Assembly (NCBI GenBank): GCA_963976055.1
Contig: CAXBJB010000007.1
Location: 62,001-126,000, forward strand
Reading direction: 5' to 3'
DNA: 64,000 nucleotides
Source: UBA1479 sp963976055
GTDB lineage: Bacteria; Pseudomonadota; Alphaproteobacteria; Rhodospirillales; Casp-alpha2
In this document: one piece after another, positions 24,770-34,276 of the stretch
Numbering within the stretch: position 1 is the first letter of the stretch
Layout of the letters: each line of letters starts with the position of its first letter
The notes under the pieces: generated by a model
What the model was told of the DNA's origin: nothing
The model's database searches: none
The model's input: the letters and a program-made list of their open reading frames with translations, nothing else
Program-made: the position numbers and the translations under genes

Positions 24770-25171
24770 TCAGATGCCCTGCGGCGGCGCGCGAGATTGG
24801 AATCCGTCTGTCGGCGAACGACGGGGTGTTTGTCGGCTGGTAGCCGCTACGACAGGGGCGCGGCTGTCCGCCAGCGCGATGGCCGGGGCTGTGGTGGGAA
24901 GGGCCTGAGGGCCATCCAAGTCGGTCAATAATTGCAGGGTCTGGGCGGTTGTTGCGAAGTTACCCAGCGCACGGCGAAGCACGGCTTCGCGTTTTTCTCT
25001 GGCATTCAGGTCCGAGGAGCCTGGCAGGGATAGCGGGGCGCTGGTCTGGATGATTCCGCCGTTCCAAGGCGCGGCATTTGCAAGCGCAGACAGCCATAAA
25101 AGAACCGCCGCGAAGCAAAGGCCCGCCACCAGGAAATCCTGGGTGGCCCGGAATGTCGATGACCTGGACAT
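24770..25171 (-). CDS. possible small secreted or membrane-anchored protein
   Basis: A 133-residue frame with one N-terminal hydrophobic segment (FLVAGLCFAAVLLWLSALANA), then a low-complexity polar region. No family recognised and no strong ribosome site (AGG only). It is divergent from hisG across about 200 bases that hold no other gene. It may be spurious; the clear leader-like start is the main support. Confidence 0.4.
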   Translation of the reverse strand: MSRSSTFRATQDFLVAGLCFAAVLLWLSALANAAPWNGGIIQTSAPLSLPGSSDLNAREKREAVLRRALGNFATTAQTLQLLTDLDGPQALPTTAPAIALADSRAPVVAATSRQTPRRSPTDGFQSRAPPQGI

Positions 25172-25367
25172 GCCGGTAATCTACCATGCCTTTGATCCCG
25201 TGGGGAACGGCGCTTTCCGGTCCGGTGGCGGTAAGGGGGGATCGTCCTTCTGGCGGGTTCGAACAAGCGAGAACCGGGGATTTCCGGGGTTTGTTTCCTG
25301 GTATCTTGGTGTGAATGGCATTATGTATGCGCCGCAACACCCTGATTGACCGCGACGGAAAACGATC

Positions 25368-26036
25368 ATGAACGTGAATGAAAAACTCGTCCTGGCCCTG
25401 CCCAAGGGGCGCATCCTCGAGGAAGTGATGCCGTTGGTCCGTCATGCGGGGATCGAGCCGGAGGCGGCCTTCGATGACGGCAAAAGCCGCCAGCTGCGCT
25501 TCACCACCAACGTGCCGGAACTGGACATCATCCGAGTGCGCTCGTTCGACGTCGCGACCTTCGTCGCCTTCGGCGCGGCGCACCTGGGCGTCGCCGGCAA
25601 CGACGTGCTGATGGAATTCGACTATTCGGAAATCTACGCGCCCGTGGATCTGGGCATCGGTCATTGCCGCCTGGCCGTGGCGGAACCGGCGGAAATGGTC
25701 AAAAGCGACGATCCCCGGCAGTGGTCGTCGATCCGCGTCGCCACCAAGTATCCGGGCCTGACGCGCCGCCACTTTGCCCGGCGCGGCGTCCACGCCGAAT
25801 GCATCAAGCTGAACGGCGCCATGGAACTGGCCCCGACTCTGGGCCTGTGCCGGCGCATCGTCGACCTGGTGTCGACCGGCGCGACGCTGAAGGCCAACGG
25901 CCTGGTCGAGGTCGAAACCATTGCCGAAATCACGTCGCGCCTAGCCGTCAATCGCGCCGCCTGGAAAACCCGCCCCAGGGAAATCGGCGGCTGGGTCATC
26001 AAGTTCAAGGAGGCCGTCGATGCCCTTGCGGCTTGA
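25368..26036 (+). CDS. hisG: ATP phosphoribosyltransferase, short form
   Basis: HisG catalyses the first step of histidine synthesis, joining ATP and PRPP. The 222-residue length marks the short form, which needs the regulatory partner HisZ, not found in this window. Motifs are LVLALPKGRILEE at the N terminus, GAAHLGVAGNDVL, IRVATKYPGLTRRHF and the PRPP loop LVSTGATLKANGL. It overlaps hisD by 17 bases. Confidence 0.95.
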   Translation: MNVNEKLVLALPKGRILEEVMPLVRHAGIEPEAAFDDGKSRQLRFTTNVPELDIIRVRSFDVATFVAFGAAHLGVAGNDVLMEFDYSEIYAPVDLGIGHCRLAVAEPAEMVKSDDPRQWSSIRVATKYPGLTRRHFARRGVHAECIKLNGAMELAPTLGLCRRIVDLVSTGATLKANGLVEVETIAEITSRLAVNRAAWKTRPREIGGWVIKFKEAVDALAA

Positions 26037-27324
26037 TTCCCGCGATCCCGGCTTCGAAGACGCGTTCAAGGACCTACTGGGCGCCAAGCGCGAGAGCGAA
26101 GCCGACGTCAACGACGTCGTCGCGGCCATCCTGGCCGACGTGCGCGCGCGCGGCGATGCGGCGGTTCTGGACTATACCAAACGGTTCGACAGGTTCGATC
26201 TGACCGCCGAAACCATGGCGATCACGGCGGACGAGGTGGACGCTGCGCGCGGCCAATGTACGGCCGAAACGCTGTCGGCGCTGGCCACGGCGGCGGGGCG
26301 GATTCGCGCGTTCCATGAAAAGCAGTTGCCGGAGGATCTGGATTTCACGGATGCGGCGGGCCTGCGTCTGGGCTACCGCTGGCAGGCGGTGGAGGCGGCG
26401 GGTCTGTATGTGCCCGGCGGTACGGCGGCCTATCCGTCGTCCGTGCTGATGAACGCGATCCCGGCCAAGGTCGCGGGCGTGGACCGTCTGGTCATGGTCG
26501 TGCCGACGCCGGATGGGATCCTAAACCCCCTGGTCCTGGCGGCGGCGGCGATCGCCGGGGTCGATGAGATCTACCGCATCGGCGGGGCCCAGGCGATCGG
26601 CGCGCTGGCCTACGGCACCGAGACGATCCGCCCGGTCGACAAGATCGTCGGCCCCGGCAACGCCTATGTGGCGGCGGCCAAGCGGCAGGTGTTCGGCACC
26701 GTCGGCATCGACATGATCGCGGGACCGTCGGAAATCCTGGTGCTGGCTGACGGCGCCAACGATCCCGCCTGGATCGCGGCCGATTTGTTAAGCCAGGCCG
26801 AACACGACACCGCCGCCCAGGCCATCCTGATTACTGACGATGCATCCTTCGCCGATGCGGTCGAGCGCGCCGTCGAAGGGCACCTGAAGACCCTGCCGCG
26901 CACGGGCACGGCGGGGGAAAGCTGGGCGACCTACGGCGCGGTCATCACCGTGCCGGACCTGGCCGGCGCCATCCCCTTGATCGACCGCATCGCGCCGGAA
27001 CATCTGGAAATAGCCACCGACAACGCCGACGCCCTGGGCCGCAAGGTGCGCAACGCGGGGGCTATTTTCATGGGCCGTTACGTGCCGGAAGCGATCGGCG
27101 ATTACATCGCCGGGCCCAACCACGTTCTGCCGACGGCGCGCAGCGCGCGGTTTTCGTCGGGCCTGGGCGTGCTCGATTTCATGAAGCGCTCGTCCCTCAT
27201 CGAATGCGACGCCGAGGGCCTGCGCGCCATCGGTCCCGAAGCCGTGGCCTTGGCCCGGGCCGAAGGCCTGGACGCCCACGCGCTTTCCATTGCCATCCGC
27301 CTGAACGCGCCGGCGGGGGACTAG
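26020..27324 (+). CDS. hisD: histidinol dehydrogenase
   Basis: HisD carries out the last two oxidations, L-histidinol to L-histidine, using NAD and zinc. The 434 residues include GLYVPGGTAAYPSSVLM, KIVGPGNAYVAAAKRQVFG, MIAGPSEILVLAD, the catalytic Glu-His in IAPEHLEIATD and GPNHVLPTARSARFSSG. Full length for the family. Translationally coupled to hisG and followed within 15 bases by the UPF0262 gene. Confidence 0.97.
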   Translation: MPLRLDSRDPGFEDAFKDLLGAKRESEADVNDVVAAILADVRARGDAAVLDYTKRFDRFDLTAETMAITADEVDAARGQCTAETLSALATAAGRIRAFHEKQLPEDLDFTDAAGLRLGYRWQAVEAAGLYVPGGTAAYPSSVLMNAIPAKVAGVDRLVMVVPTPDGILNPLVLAAAAIAGVDEIYRIGGAQAIGALAYGTETIRPVDKIVGPGNAYVAAAKRQVFGTVGIDMIAGPSEILVLADGANDPAWIAADLLSQAEHDTAAQAILITDDASFADAVERAVEGHLKTLPRTGTAGESWATYGAVITVPDLAGAIPLIDRIAPEHLEIATDNADALGRKVRNAGAIFMGRYVPEAIGDYIAGPNHVLPTARSARFSSGLGVLDFMKRSSLIECDAEGLRAIGPEAVALARAEGLDAHALSIAIRLNAPAGD

Positions 27325-27339
27325 GACGGGAGCGGCGGG

Positions 27340-27819
27340 ATGAGCGGCGACACGCACCGTATTGTCCAAATCGATCTGGATGAAAAAAGCGTCGTCAGCC
27401 GCAGCCCCCAGGTCGACCATGAACGGAAAGTGGCGATCTACGACCTGCTGGAGGACAACAGCTTCCGGCCGCTTGAGATCGACCACGACGGCCCCTATGC
27501 CCTGCGCCTGTCGATCCAGGACAACCGCCTGGTGTTCGACGTGGACGACGAAGGCGGTGGCCACCTGGTCAAGATCACCCTGCCGATCAGCATCATGAAG
27601 CGCATCGTGCGCGACTATTTCATGATCTGCGACAGCTATTTCAAGGCGATCAAGACCATGTCGCCGAGCCAGATCGAGGCCATCGACATGGGCCGCCGCG
27701 GTCTGCACAACGAAGGGGCCGAAATCCTGCGCACGCGGCTTGAGGATCGGGTCGAAATGAACCTGCGCACGGCCCGGCGGCTGTTCACGCTGGTCTGCGT
27801 GCTGCATATCAAGGCTTAG
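27340..27819 (+). CDS. UPF0262 family protein
   Basis: A 159-residue alphaproteobacterial conserved protein of unknown function (UPF0262). Recognised from its opening (HRIVQIDLDEKSVVSRSP, DHERKVAIYDLLEDNSF) and its usual place between hisD and a low-molecular-weight phosphatase gene. No signal peptide or membrane segment. Ribosome site GGGAGCGG. Probably in the hisGD transcript. Confidence 0.9.
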   Translation: MSGDTHRIVQIDLDEKSVVSRSPQVDHERKVAIYDLLEDNSFRPLEIDHDGPYALRLSIQDNRLVFDVDDEGGGHLVKITLPISIMKRIVRDYFMICDSYFKAIKTMSPSQIEAIDMGRRGLHNEGAEILRTRLEDRVEMNLRTARRLFTLVCVLHIKA

Positions 27820-27833
27820 GGGGGGCGGCGAAT

Positions 27834-28280
27834 TTGGCTGACCTTCCTTCTGCGGTCCTGTTCTCCTGCACCATGAATTCCATCCGCTCTCCCATGGCGG
27901 AGGGCATCCTGAAATTTCTCCATGGCCATCGCATCTATGTCGACAGCGCGGGTGCGCGCGAAGGGCAGATCGACGGCTTCACCATTGCCGTGATGGACGA
28001 GATCGGCATCGACATGTCGAAGCACAAGTCGAAGACCTTCGACGATCTGGAGGACGATTTCTTCGATCTGGTCATTACCTTGTCGCCCGAAGCCCAGCAC
28101 AAGGCCATGGAACTGACCCGGATCATGGCCTGCGACGTCGAATTCTGGAACACCTTCGATCCGTCGATCATCGAGACGGACAACCGCGAGGAAAAGCTGC
28201 GGGCCTACCGCATGGTGCGCGACCAGTTGATGGACCGGATCAAGGCGCGGTTTCCCGTGCATGCGGTTGTTGATACCTAA
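27834..28280 (+). CDS. low-molecular-weight protein-tyrosine-phosphatase family protein
   Basis: A 148-residue member of the LMW-PTP/arsenate-reductase fold. The P loop is FSCTMNSIRSPMAEG, giving the CX5R signature with Cys12 as nucleophile. The general-acid region is near FWNTFDPSI. Start TTG at 27834 lies after a G-rich tract. The target is unknown. The position after UPF0262 is conserved in alphaproteobacteria, where infA normally follows soon after; here infA is more than 9 kb away. Confidence 0.85.
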   Translation: MADLPSAVLFSCTMNSIRSPMAEGILKFLHGHRIYVDSAGAREGQIDGFTIAVMDEIGIDMSKHKSKTFDDLEDDFFDLVITLSPEAQHKAMELTRIMACDVEFWNTFDPSIIETDNREEKLRAYRMVRDQLMDRIKARFPVHAVVDT

Positions 28281-28303
28281 GAGGGCGGCAGGAAAGGGGA
28301 AGG

Positions 28304-28858
28304 TCAGACGGCCCCGAAGTTCGTCGTCGCGTCGGACACGGTGTCGAACATTTCCGTCCAGTGCCCGGCGTTGGAGCGCCAGTCGGCGAAGGAAATGACG
28401 CCCGATACGGTCCGTCCGTCGTTGGCAAGCGGCAGGCGCAAGGTTTCCTGAAACTTGGAAATCTGGGCGAAGCCCGGGCGGATGTCGTGGATGAAAGCGA
28501 CGGGTTTGGCGGCGCCGGTGACGGTCCGGTATTCGTCGTTGATCATGCGCCCGTAATCCGCCGGCGCGTGATCGCGGGGCGAGCGGCCGGTATAGTCGTA
28601 ACCCTTCACATCGACATGGCCGGTGCCCCAGTAGCGGTAGCGGAATTCCCCGTCCTCGGTCAGGTCGACGACGCTGATGAACGGGATGGCCGCGTGCGGG
28701 TAGCGCAACATGTCGGTCACCCGCCAGGGCGGTGCCATGGCGTCGCCGCGCAGCGTGTTCCATACGGCGAGGACATCCGCGAACAGAGGATTTCGCAGGT
28801 CCTCAATGGCGACCTCGCGCTGGAAAAAGCGGTATGCCGGCTCGGGCGTGGAAGCCAT
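28304..28858 (-). CDS. PAS-fold protein (PAS_5-like)
   Basis: A 184-residue soluble protein resembling the PAS_5 proteins common in Rhodospirillales. Landmarks are FADVLAVWNTLRG, FISVVDLTEDGEFRYRYWGTGHVD, GYDYTGRSPRDH and TVSGVISFADW. It has no output domain, so it is likely a sensory or adaptor protein. ATG at 28858 follows TTGAGGGG. The reading frame extends 37 codons upstream without a good ribosome site. Confidence 0.75.
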   Translation of the reverse strand: MASTPEPAYRFFQREVAIEDLRNPLFADVLAVWNTLRGDAMAPPWRVTDMLRYPHAAIPFISVVDLTEDGEFRYRYWGTGHVDVKGYDYTGRSPRDHAPADYGRMINDEYRTVTGAAKPVAFIHDIRPGFAQISKFQETLRLPLANDGRTVSGVISFADWRSNAGHWTEMFDTVSDATTNFGAV

Positions 28859-29105
28859 GATCCCCTCAAGGCACCTAAAAAAACACGCAGGCCCATCCCG
28901 GCGCGTATCGTCAACTACCGCGCCGCTCCATGAGCCAGCATGCAAAAAAAGTGGTCGGATTATACGCATCGCTGCCGCAAGGGAATGTGACGGCTGTCAC
29001 GGGGGGCGGAGAAATATGGACTCCGGGCTCGCCCTGGCGGGATGCTTCGGTAGAATGGTCGGAAGAGGGCGGATCGGCGCTCGAAAAAAGATGTAAGGAG
29101 ACGGG

Positions 29106-29687
29106 ATGTCGCGTTCATACCGGACCTTTCGGCCCAAAACCGTGCTCGCGGCGGGTGTTTTCCTGGCCCTCGCCATTGGATGGGCGCCCATTGCGGCCCT
29201 GGCGCAGGCCGGGGACCTGTTCGACGGCCTGGCCGCACAGCCGGTGACGTTGATGGATGCGGGAATCAAGCGCATGCGTGCCGGGGCGCAGACGGCGGCG
29301 GTCCGCCTGTCGACGGCGGTCGGACCGCCGGCTCAGTATCGAATTACCTTCGACAACGCCCTGCGCCGCCTCAATGTCCGGTTCGATGTCACCGTCGCGC
29401 CGGAAAAGGCCAATGAAGGGTTCTGCTGGGCGCGGCGCGGGGTCGCGATCCGCGAGATGTTCGGCGTCGGCGCGATCCATTACACCCTGAAACTGTCCGA
29501 TGAAGAACGGGTCAGGCGCCGCCTGGGCGTGATGTTCTCCCGCGAGCCGGAAGCCACGGAGCGGGAGATCGTGGCCCTGGGCCAGCGCCTGGCGGAATCG
29601 ACCTATGTCGAACTGAACCTGCTGACGCCGGCCAGCGAAACTCCCACGACCTGCCGCGCCGTCGTCCATCGCCTGGAATGGCGATGA
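29106..29687 (+). CDS. unknown secreted protein
   Basis: A 193-residue protein with a signal peptide (TVLAAGVFLALAIGWAPIAALAQA) and no recognised domain. The mature part has two cysteines (GFCWARRG, TTCRAVVH) that could form a disulfide, and a beta-rich middle (YRITFDNALRRLNVRFDVTV). ATG at 29106 follows AAGGAGACGGG. It stands alone, converging on a small membrane protein gene. Function unknown. Confidence 0.7.
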   Translation: MSRSYRTFRPKTVLAAGVFLALAIGWAPIAALAQAGDLFDGLAAQPVTLMDAGIKRMRAGAQTAAVRLSTAVGPPAQYRITFDNALRRLNVRFDVTVAPEKANEGFCWARRGVAIREMFGVGAIHYTLKLSDEERVRRRLGVMFSREPEATEREIVALGQRLAESTYVELNLLTPASETPTTCRAVVHRLEWR

Positions 29688-29709
29688 CCGGCTGCCGCGC
29701 GTTCCGGGG

Positions 29710-29898
29710 TTAGCGGAACAGCAATCCGTAGAAATACAGGGCGAACGGCAAAATGACGCCGCCGACGACGATGAGCATGAACAGGGCAAAGCCCGTGATT
29801 TCATCGGCGCGCTGCCAGAACGACTTGGCGCCGGGGACGGCGGTGTCCTGCGGCATGGCGGAAGGGGCCGGCGAGGGGGTGGAGGATTGCGTCAACAT
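29710..29898 (-). CDS. small single-pass membrane protein
   Basis: A 62-residue protein with a Pro/Ser-rich N terminus and one C-terminal helix (ALFMLIVVGGVILPFALYF). AAAGG precedes the ATG. Size and layout are like small accessory subunits of membrane oxidoreductases (for example NapE-type), but there is no specific match. The following 254 bases up to 30152 hold no other gene that I can support. Confidence 0.55.
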   Translation of the reverse strand: MLTQSSTPSPAPSAMPQDTAVPGAKSFWQRADEITGFALFMLIVVGGVILPFALYFYGLLFR

Positions 29899-30152
29899 GG
29901 TGTGCCTTTCTGAGAAGGGCCATTCGTGGGAGGGCGATTTGGCCGATGGGTTGCGAACAAACGAAGTCGGTAGGCCTAGGCGCAGGTTAGAAAATCCGAG
30001 AAACGCCGCCGGGAGGATTTTCCTGCGGCGCGGGGGGTGCGGCGCTCGGGAACGGGGGGTGCGTCAATGCGTCTACCGCTCCCGTTCCCGATGACGCCCT
30101 CCCAGGCGCGTTCTTGCAGGGTCGGGTTCCTGCCCGTCCCCACATCCGTCGA

Positions 30153-30425
30153 TCAATTGGTGCGGATGGAAATCTTGCCGCCGCGGATCACGGCGACCTG
30201 GTCGCCCTGCACGCTGACGGCTTCGTCACCCAGCACGAGTTTGCATTTTTCGCAGAGGTTCGGGATGGTTTCGCCGGCGGCGATGTTGACCATTTCGGAC
30301 CCTTCGGAATCGGAAACCGTCAGTTGAATTTCGGTTTCCTGTTCATTGGTCACGTCCACGGCCTTGGCCGGTGCCGCAAGAGCAAGCGCGATCGCGGCGG
30401 CGCCAATGAAGGGCAGGACTTTCAT
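30153..30425 (-). CDS. small secreted CxxC protein
   Basis: A 90-residue periplasmic protein. The signal peptide (VLPFIGAAAIALALAAPAKA) is followed by a compact beta-type domain with one CxxC pair in IPNLCEKCKLVLG and a C-terminal VIRGGKISI strand. The CxxC pair could bind metal or be redox active. ATG at 30425 follows GGAGGAATAC. It is divergent from the LysR gene at 30582, the usual arrangement for a LysR target. Confidence 0.7.
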   Translation of the reverse strand: MKVLPFIGAAAIALALAAPAKAVDVTNEQETEIQLTVSDSEGSEMVNIAAGETIPNLCEKCKLVLGDEAVSVQGDQVAVIRGGKISIRTN

Positions 30426-30581
30426 GTATTCCTCCAAAAAGGGGTGGCTGTCCGTGATTGGACCGGGCAACTCTCGGAGAAAACAAAACATTTCTCAAAC
30501 GAAATAAAATTATGATTTATATCAAAATTACCGATGTATAATCCGCGCTGAGTTACCCCCAATTTCCCCTGGAAACGCCCC

Positions 30582-31445
30582 ATGGACATCAATCTTGCGC
30601 GTACCTTTCTCGCCATCTGCGAGGTCGGAAACTTCGTCAAGGCATCGGAACGCCTCTACGTCACTCAGTCGACCGTAAGTACCCGGGTCAAACTGCTGGA
30701 AGACCTGTTGGGGCAGCCGCTGTTTGTGCGCACCAAGGCGGGGGCGTCATTGACGGCGGCGGGGGCGCAGTTCCGCCCGTTTGCGGAAAAACTACTGCAG
30801 ACCTGGGAACAGGCGCGCCACAACGTCGGCCTGCCGACGGAATATTCTGCCCTTCTGACCGTCGGCGCCGAATTCACCTTATGGGAACGCATGATGGTGC
30901 GCTGGATGTCCTGGGTCCGCGAGGCTTTGCCCGAGATCGCCCTGCGTGCCGAGGTCGGCACCTCCGACACCTTGATGAGCCAGGTCGTCGAGGGCTTCAT
31001 CGATCTCGCGGTCAGCTATACGCCGCAGCACCGTTCCGGCCTGGTGGTCGAGAAACTGGCCCAGGACAGCCTGGTCCTGGTGTCGACGGAGCCGACGACC
31101 CGCGGCCCTTGGGACTCAAGCTACGTGTTCGTCGACTGGGGTGCCGAATTCCGCATGGAACATCTGGAGGCCTTCCCTGATCTGGCGGCCCCGGCGCTTG
31201 CGGTCAGCTACGGGCCGCTGGCGCAGCAGCATATCCTGCGCGCCGGCGGGGCGGCCTATCTGCCGCTGCGCGCCGTGCGTCCGCGCCTGGAGGAAGGCGT
31301 CCTGCATCTGGTCGAAGACGCCCCCGTTTTCCGCCGGCCGATCTTCATCGTGCATCTGGAAGGGGTCGATAACCCGCTGTTCCAGACGGCGGTCGAGGGC
31401 CTGCGCCAAGCCGCCCGGGAGGAAACGGGGGACGACGACGGATGA
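30582..31445 (+). CDS. LysR-family transcriptional regulator
   Basis: A 287-residue LysR regulator. The N-terminal winged helix (DINLARTFLAICEVGNFVKA, VTQSTVSTRVKLLEDLLG) is followed by a type 2 periplasmic-binding-protein effector domain. The effector is unknown. The AT-rich gap to the divergent CxxC gene probably carries its site. The C-terminal part ends REETGDDDG. Confidence 0.88.
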   Translation: MDINLARTFLAICEVGNFVKASERLYVTQSTVSTRVKLLEDLLGQPLFVRTKAGASLTAAGAQFRPFAEKLLQTWEQARHNVGLPTEYSALLTVGAEFTLWERMMVRWMSWVREALPEIALRAEVGTSDTLMSQVVEGFIDLAVSYTPQHRSGLVVEKLAQDSLVLVSTEPTTRGPWDSSYVFVDWGAEFRMEHLEAFPDLAAPALAVSYGPLAQQHILRAGGAAYLPLRAVRPRLEEGVLHLVEDAPVFRRPIFIVHLEGVDNPLFQTAVEGLRQAAREETGDDDG

Positions 31446-31647
31446 GGCAGATTATGCGTGAAATTAACCACAATGGATCTATGGTCATATTGTAATGCGG
31501 TTAAGTCTCGCATACATTTATATGAAGGATTAACGGATTGCTTGGGAGAGTCCGGTCGATGATGACGGAGATCAGCACGGCCTTCGGGCATCAGGATTTA
31601 GGTGGGGGGGGGCCGCCGACCGGGCGGTTCCGCTAGTCGCGATCAAA

Positions 31648-33537
31648 ATGCCGATCGACATGGCGGTACAACCCGCAAACACTGTTACCGGGGCGGGTAG
31701 CCCGTATCGCCGCCTGTTTCGCGATCTGCCATGCAGTGCACTCGCCACTCTTGAGCGGGCCTCTGCGGGCGGATCATTCATCTTCATTGATGCCAATCAG
31801 CGCTTTGCCGATCTGTTTGCCATGACCCCGGAACAGGTTGCCGGCAAAACATTGACCGATCTCCTTCCCAATGCGCAGCGCTGCGGGTTGATGGGCCTGT
31901 TGAACAGGGTGCATCAGACGGGAAAGCCGGGGCGCCGCCCCGTGCTGATCTTCGAAGGCGACAGGATCGTCGGCTGGCGGGACGCACGTGTGTTTCGTCT
32001 GGCCCCTTCGGGGCCGCTTGTGTGCAGTTTCCCGAGTGTCGATATTCTTCACCACGTCATCGACAACATGTTTGGGTACCTGGGAATTTTCACCACCGAG
32101 GGCATCTTCATCGATACCAACTCAGCACCGCTCGAATTCGCCGGATTGATGCGCGAAGACGTGATCGGCAGGCCGTTCTGGGAGACCCCCTGGTGGGTGC
32201 ATTGTCCTGAGACCCAGGCGCGGTTGCGGGATGCGCTGGCTCGCGCGGCCGGGGGCGAGGTCGTCGGTGGGGAATTCACGGCGAAAGTGGGTGCCGGGAA
32301 AACCATCACCATCGAAGGTACTTTCGGCCCGGTCCGCGGCGACGAGGGGGAGATTTCCCTTGTGGTCGGTTGCGGCGTCGATGTGACGGACCGCGTGCGG
32401 GCTGTCAACGACCTGCGCAGCAGCGAAACCCTGTTTCGCGCGTTCATCGACAACACGCCCAATCTGATCGCCCAGAAGACCGCGGACGGCAGGTTTCTGA
32501 TCGCCAACAAGGTCCAGGCGGAACTCGGCAGGATTCGCGACACCAACGTGTTCGGCAAGACCAGCGAGGAGATCTTTTCGCCGGACCAAGCGAAGCGCGC
32601 GATCGCCCATGACAGACAGGTCATCGAAACCGGGGAGGTGGTTACGGAGGAGCGCTTCATCGACGGCCTCCAAGGCAAGCGCGATTTCCTGATCACCAAG
32701 TTCCCGATCTTGGATGACGACGGCAAGGTCGCGCAGATCGGCGTCGTGGGGACGGACATTACGGTTATCAAGAAGGCCGAGGAGGTCAACCGGCATAATG
32801 AACAGCGCATCCGCCTGCTGGAACAGAACCTCGCACGCCTGGAGCGGGTCAGTTCCCTGGGCACCATGCTGTCCGGGCTCGCCCATGAACTGAATCAGCC
32901 GCTGGCGGCGCTGCAGCTTTACAGCAACCGGCTGCTGGCGATGGGGCGAAACTGGCCGGACCCGCCAGCCGGCGTGATCGACGCGCTGGGCGAGATGCAG
33001 CGCCTGACGGATTTGGCGAACAGGATCATCTTGCGAATCCGGGGTTCCGTCGAACCGTCATTTTCCGAGCCGAAACGGATCAATTGCCTGGACGCCATCG
33101 AAGAAGTTCTGGAATTGATGCGGCCCGATGCGGCGGTGGCGGGTATCGAGATTGCATTCGACCCGCCTGCCGGCGAGATCTTTCTTTTGGCCAATACGAT
33201 CGACCTGCAATTGATCCTGTCGAACCTGATCAGAAACTCGCGGGAAGCGCTCATGGCCCAGGATGGCGACGGCGACCGGCGCATCCGGATCGACATCGAC
33301 TGCGACGAAACCCGCGACATGATCTGCATTTCGGTCGCCGACAACGGGCCGGGTGTCGATGCGGCGTCGAAGAACCTTGTGTTCACGCCGTTCTACACCA
33401 CCAAACCGACCGGGATGGGACTCGGGCTGTCCATGGCGCAAGGTCTGGCGGAAGGTATGAACGGACACCTTAAGGTTTTCGACAACATCCCGAACGGGGC
33501 CATCGTGCACCTATGCCTGCCGCGGAGCGCGGCATGA
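31648..33537 (+). CDS. cytoplasmic sensor histidine kinase with three PAS domains (FixL-like)
   Basis: A 629-residue kinase without membrane segments. Three PAS regions lie at about 20-125, 135-250 and 258-380, then a coiled linker, a dimerisation region with His413 in SGLAHELNQPLAALQ, and a catalytic ATPase (SNLIRNSREAL, VADNGPGVD, GMGLGLSMAQGL). The HELNQPL box is that of the FixL/DctB group. It overlaps the response regulator by four bases. ATG 31648 or 31660 may be the start. Signal unknown: the haem-binding His of FixL cannot be confirmed by eye. Confidence 0.9.
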   Translation: MPIDMAVQPANTVTGAGSPYRRLFRDLPCSALATLERASAGGSFIFIDANQRFADLFAMTPEQVAGKTLTDLLPNAQRCGLMGLLNRVHQTGKPGRRPVLIFEGDRIVGWRDARVFRLAPSGPLVCSFPSVDILHHVIDNMFGYLGIFTTEGIFIDTNSAPLEFAGLMREDVIGRPFWETPWWVHCPETQARLRDALARAAGGEVVGGEFTAKVGAGKTITIEGTFGPVRGDEGEISLVVGCGVDVTDRVRAVNDLRSSETLFRAFIDNTPNLIAQKTADGRFLIANKVQAELGRIRDTNVFGKTSEEIFSPDQAKRAIAHDRQVIETGEVVTEERFIDGLQGKRDFLITKFPILDDDGKVAQIGVVGTDITVIKKAEEVNRHNEQRIRLLEQNLARLERVSSLGTMLSGLAHELNQPLAALQLYSNRLLAMGRNWPDPPAGVIDALGEMQRLTDLANRIILRIRGSVEPSFSEPKRINCLDAIEEVLELMRPDAAVAGIEIAFDPPAGEIFLLANTIDLQLILSNLIRNSREALMAQDGDGDRRIRIDIDCDETRDMICISVADNGPGVDAASKNLVFTPFYTTKPTGMGLGLSMAQGLAEGMNGHLKVFDNIPNGAIVHLCLPRSAA

Positions 33538-34193
33538 GCCCTGACACCAGCGGCACCGGCACGGTCCATGTCGTCGATGACGATCCGACCCTCAGAAAGG
33601 CGCTGGTATGGTTGATGGAATCGGTCGGCCATCGGGTCGTCGCCTATCCGTCCGCCCAGGCGCTCCTCGACGATTGGAATCCCGGTCGGTCCGGCTGCAT
33701 CGTGACCGACATGCGCATGCCCGACATGAGCGGCATTGAATTGCTGAAGCACCTGCGCGGCGAAGGCAGCGAGATACCGGTCATCGTCATCAGCGCCTAT
33801 GGCACGGTTCCGACAAGTGTCCGCGCCATGAAACTGGGGGCCCTGGATTTCCTGGAGAAGCCGTTCGATGAGCAGGCGCTTCTGGACCTCGTCAACAATG
33901 CCTTGGCGGCTGACCGGCGCCGGCGATCCAATCAGACGGATCGCGAGGTCCTGGTCAAGCGGATGGCGCTGCTGTCGGAACGGGAGAACGAGGTTCTAAA
34001 ATCGCTCCTGAACGGGGTGGGCAACAAGGAAATCGCCCGGGTCATGGGCATCAGCCCCAAGACGGTGGAGACCTACCGGTCCCGCATTCTGGAGAAGACG
34101 AAGTTCGGGCGCATGGACGCCCTTTGCGAGAAAATTCAGTATTTTCAGGTCCTGACCAGGGATCGGCGCGATCCCGACCCTCCCTACAAATAA
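33534..34193 (+). CDS. FixJ-family response regulator
   Basis: A 219-residue two-domain regulator. The receiver has VVDDDPTLRKAL, phosphoacceptor Asp59 in CIVTDMRMPDMSG and the switch Lys in DFLEKPFDE. The output is a LuxR-type helix-turn-helix (ALLSERENEVLKSLLNG, NKEIARVMGISPKTVETYRS). ATG at 33534 overlaps the kinase stop (ATGA), so the two are coupled and are cognate partners. It is a candidate activator of the chemoreceptor downstream. Confidence 0.93.
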   Translation: MSPDTSGTGTVHVVDDDPTLRKALVWLMESVGHRVVAYPSAQALLDDWNPGRSGCIVTDMRMPDMSGIELLKHLRGEGSEIPVIVISAYGTVPTSVRAMKLGALDFLEKPFDEQALLDLVNNALAADRRRRSNQTDREVLVKRMALLSERENEVLKSLLNGVGNKEIARVMGISPKTVETYRSRILEKTKFGRMDALCEKIQYFQVLTRDRRDPDPPYK

Positions 34194-34276
34194 TCGGCTT
34201 CTCCCCACAATTTTGTCTGGTTCCCCCGACAGACGCGGCCCCCCGGAATAAATAAGGTTTCACTTGTAGAAGAGAC

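Noticed and set aside
24737..24931. Short plus-strand frame upstream of hisG
   Set aside because: It overlaps the leftward hypothetical gene, has no ribosome site and no hydrophobic or domain pattern.
30037..30327. Plus-strand frame in the gap and over the small CxxC gene
   Set aside because: No ribosome site or domain; it overlaps the minus-strand gene that has a signal peptide and a strong ribosome site.
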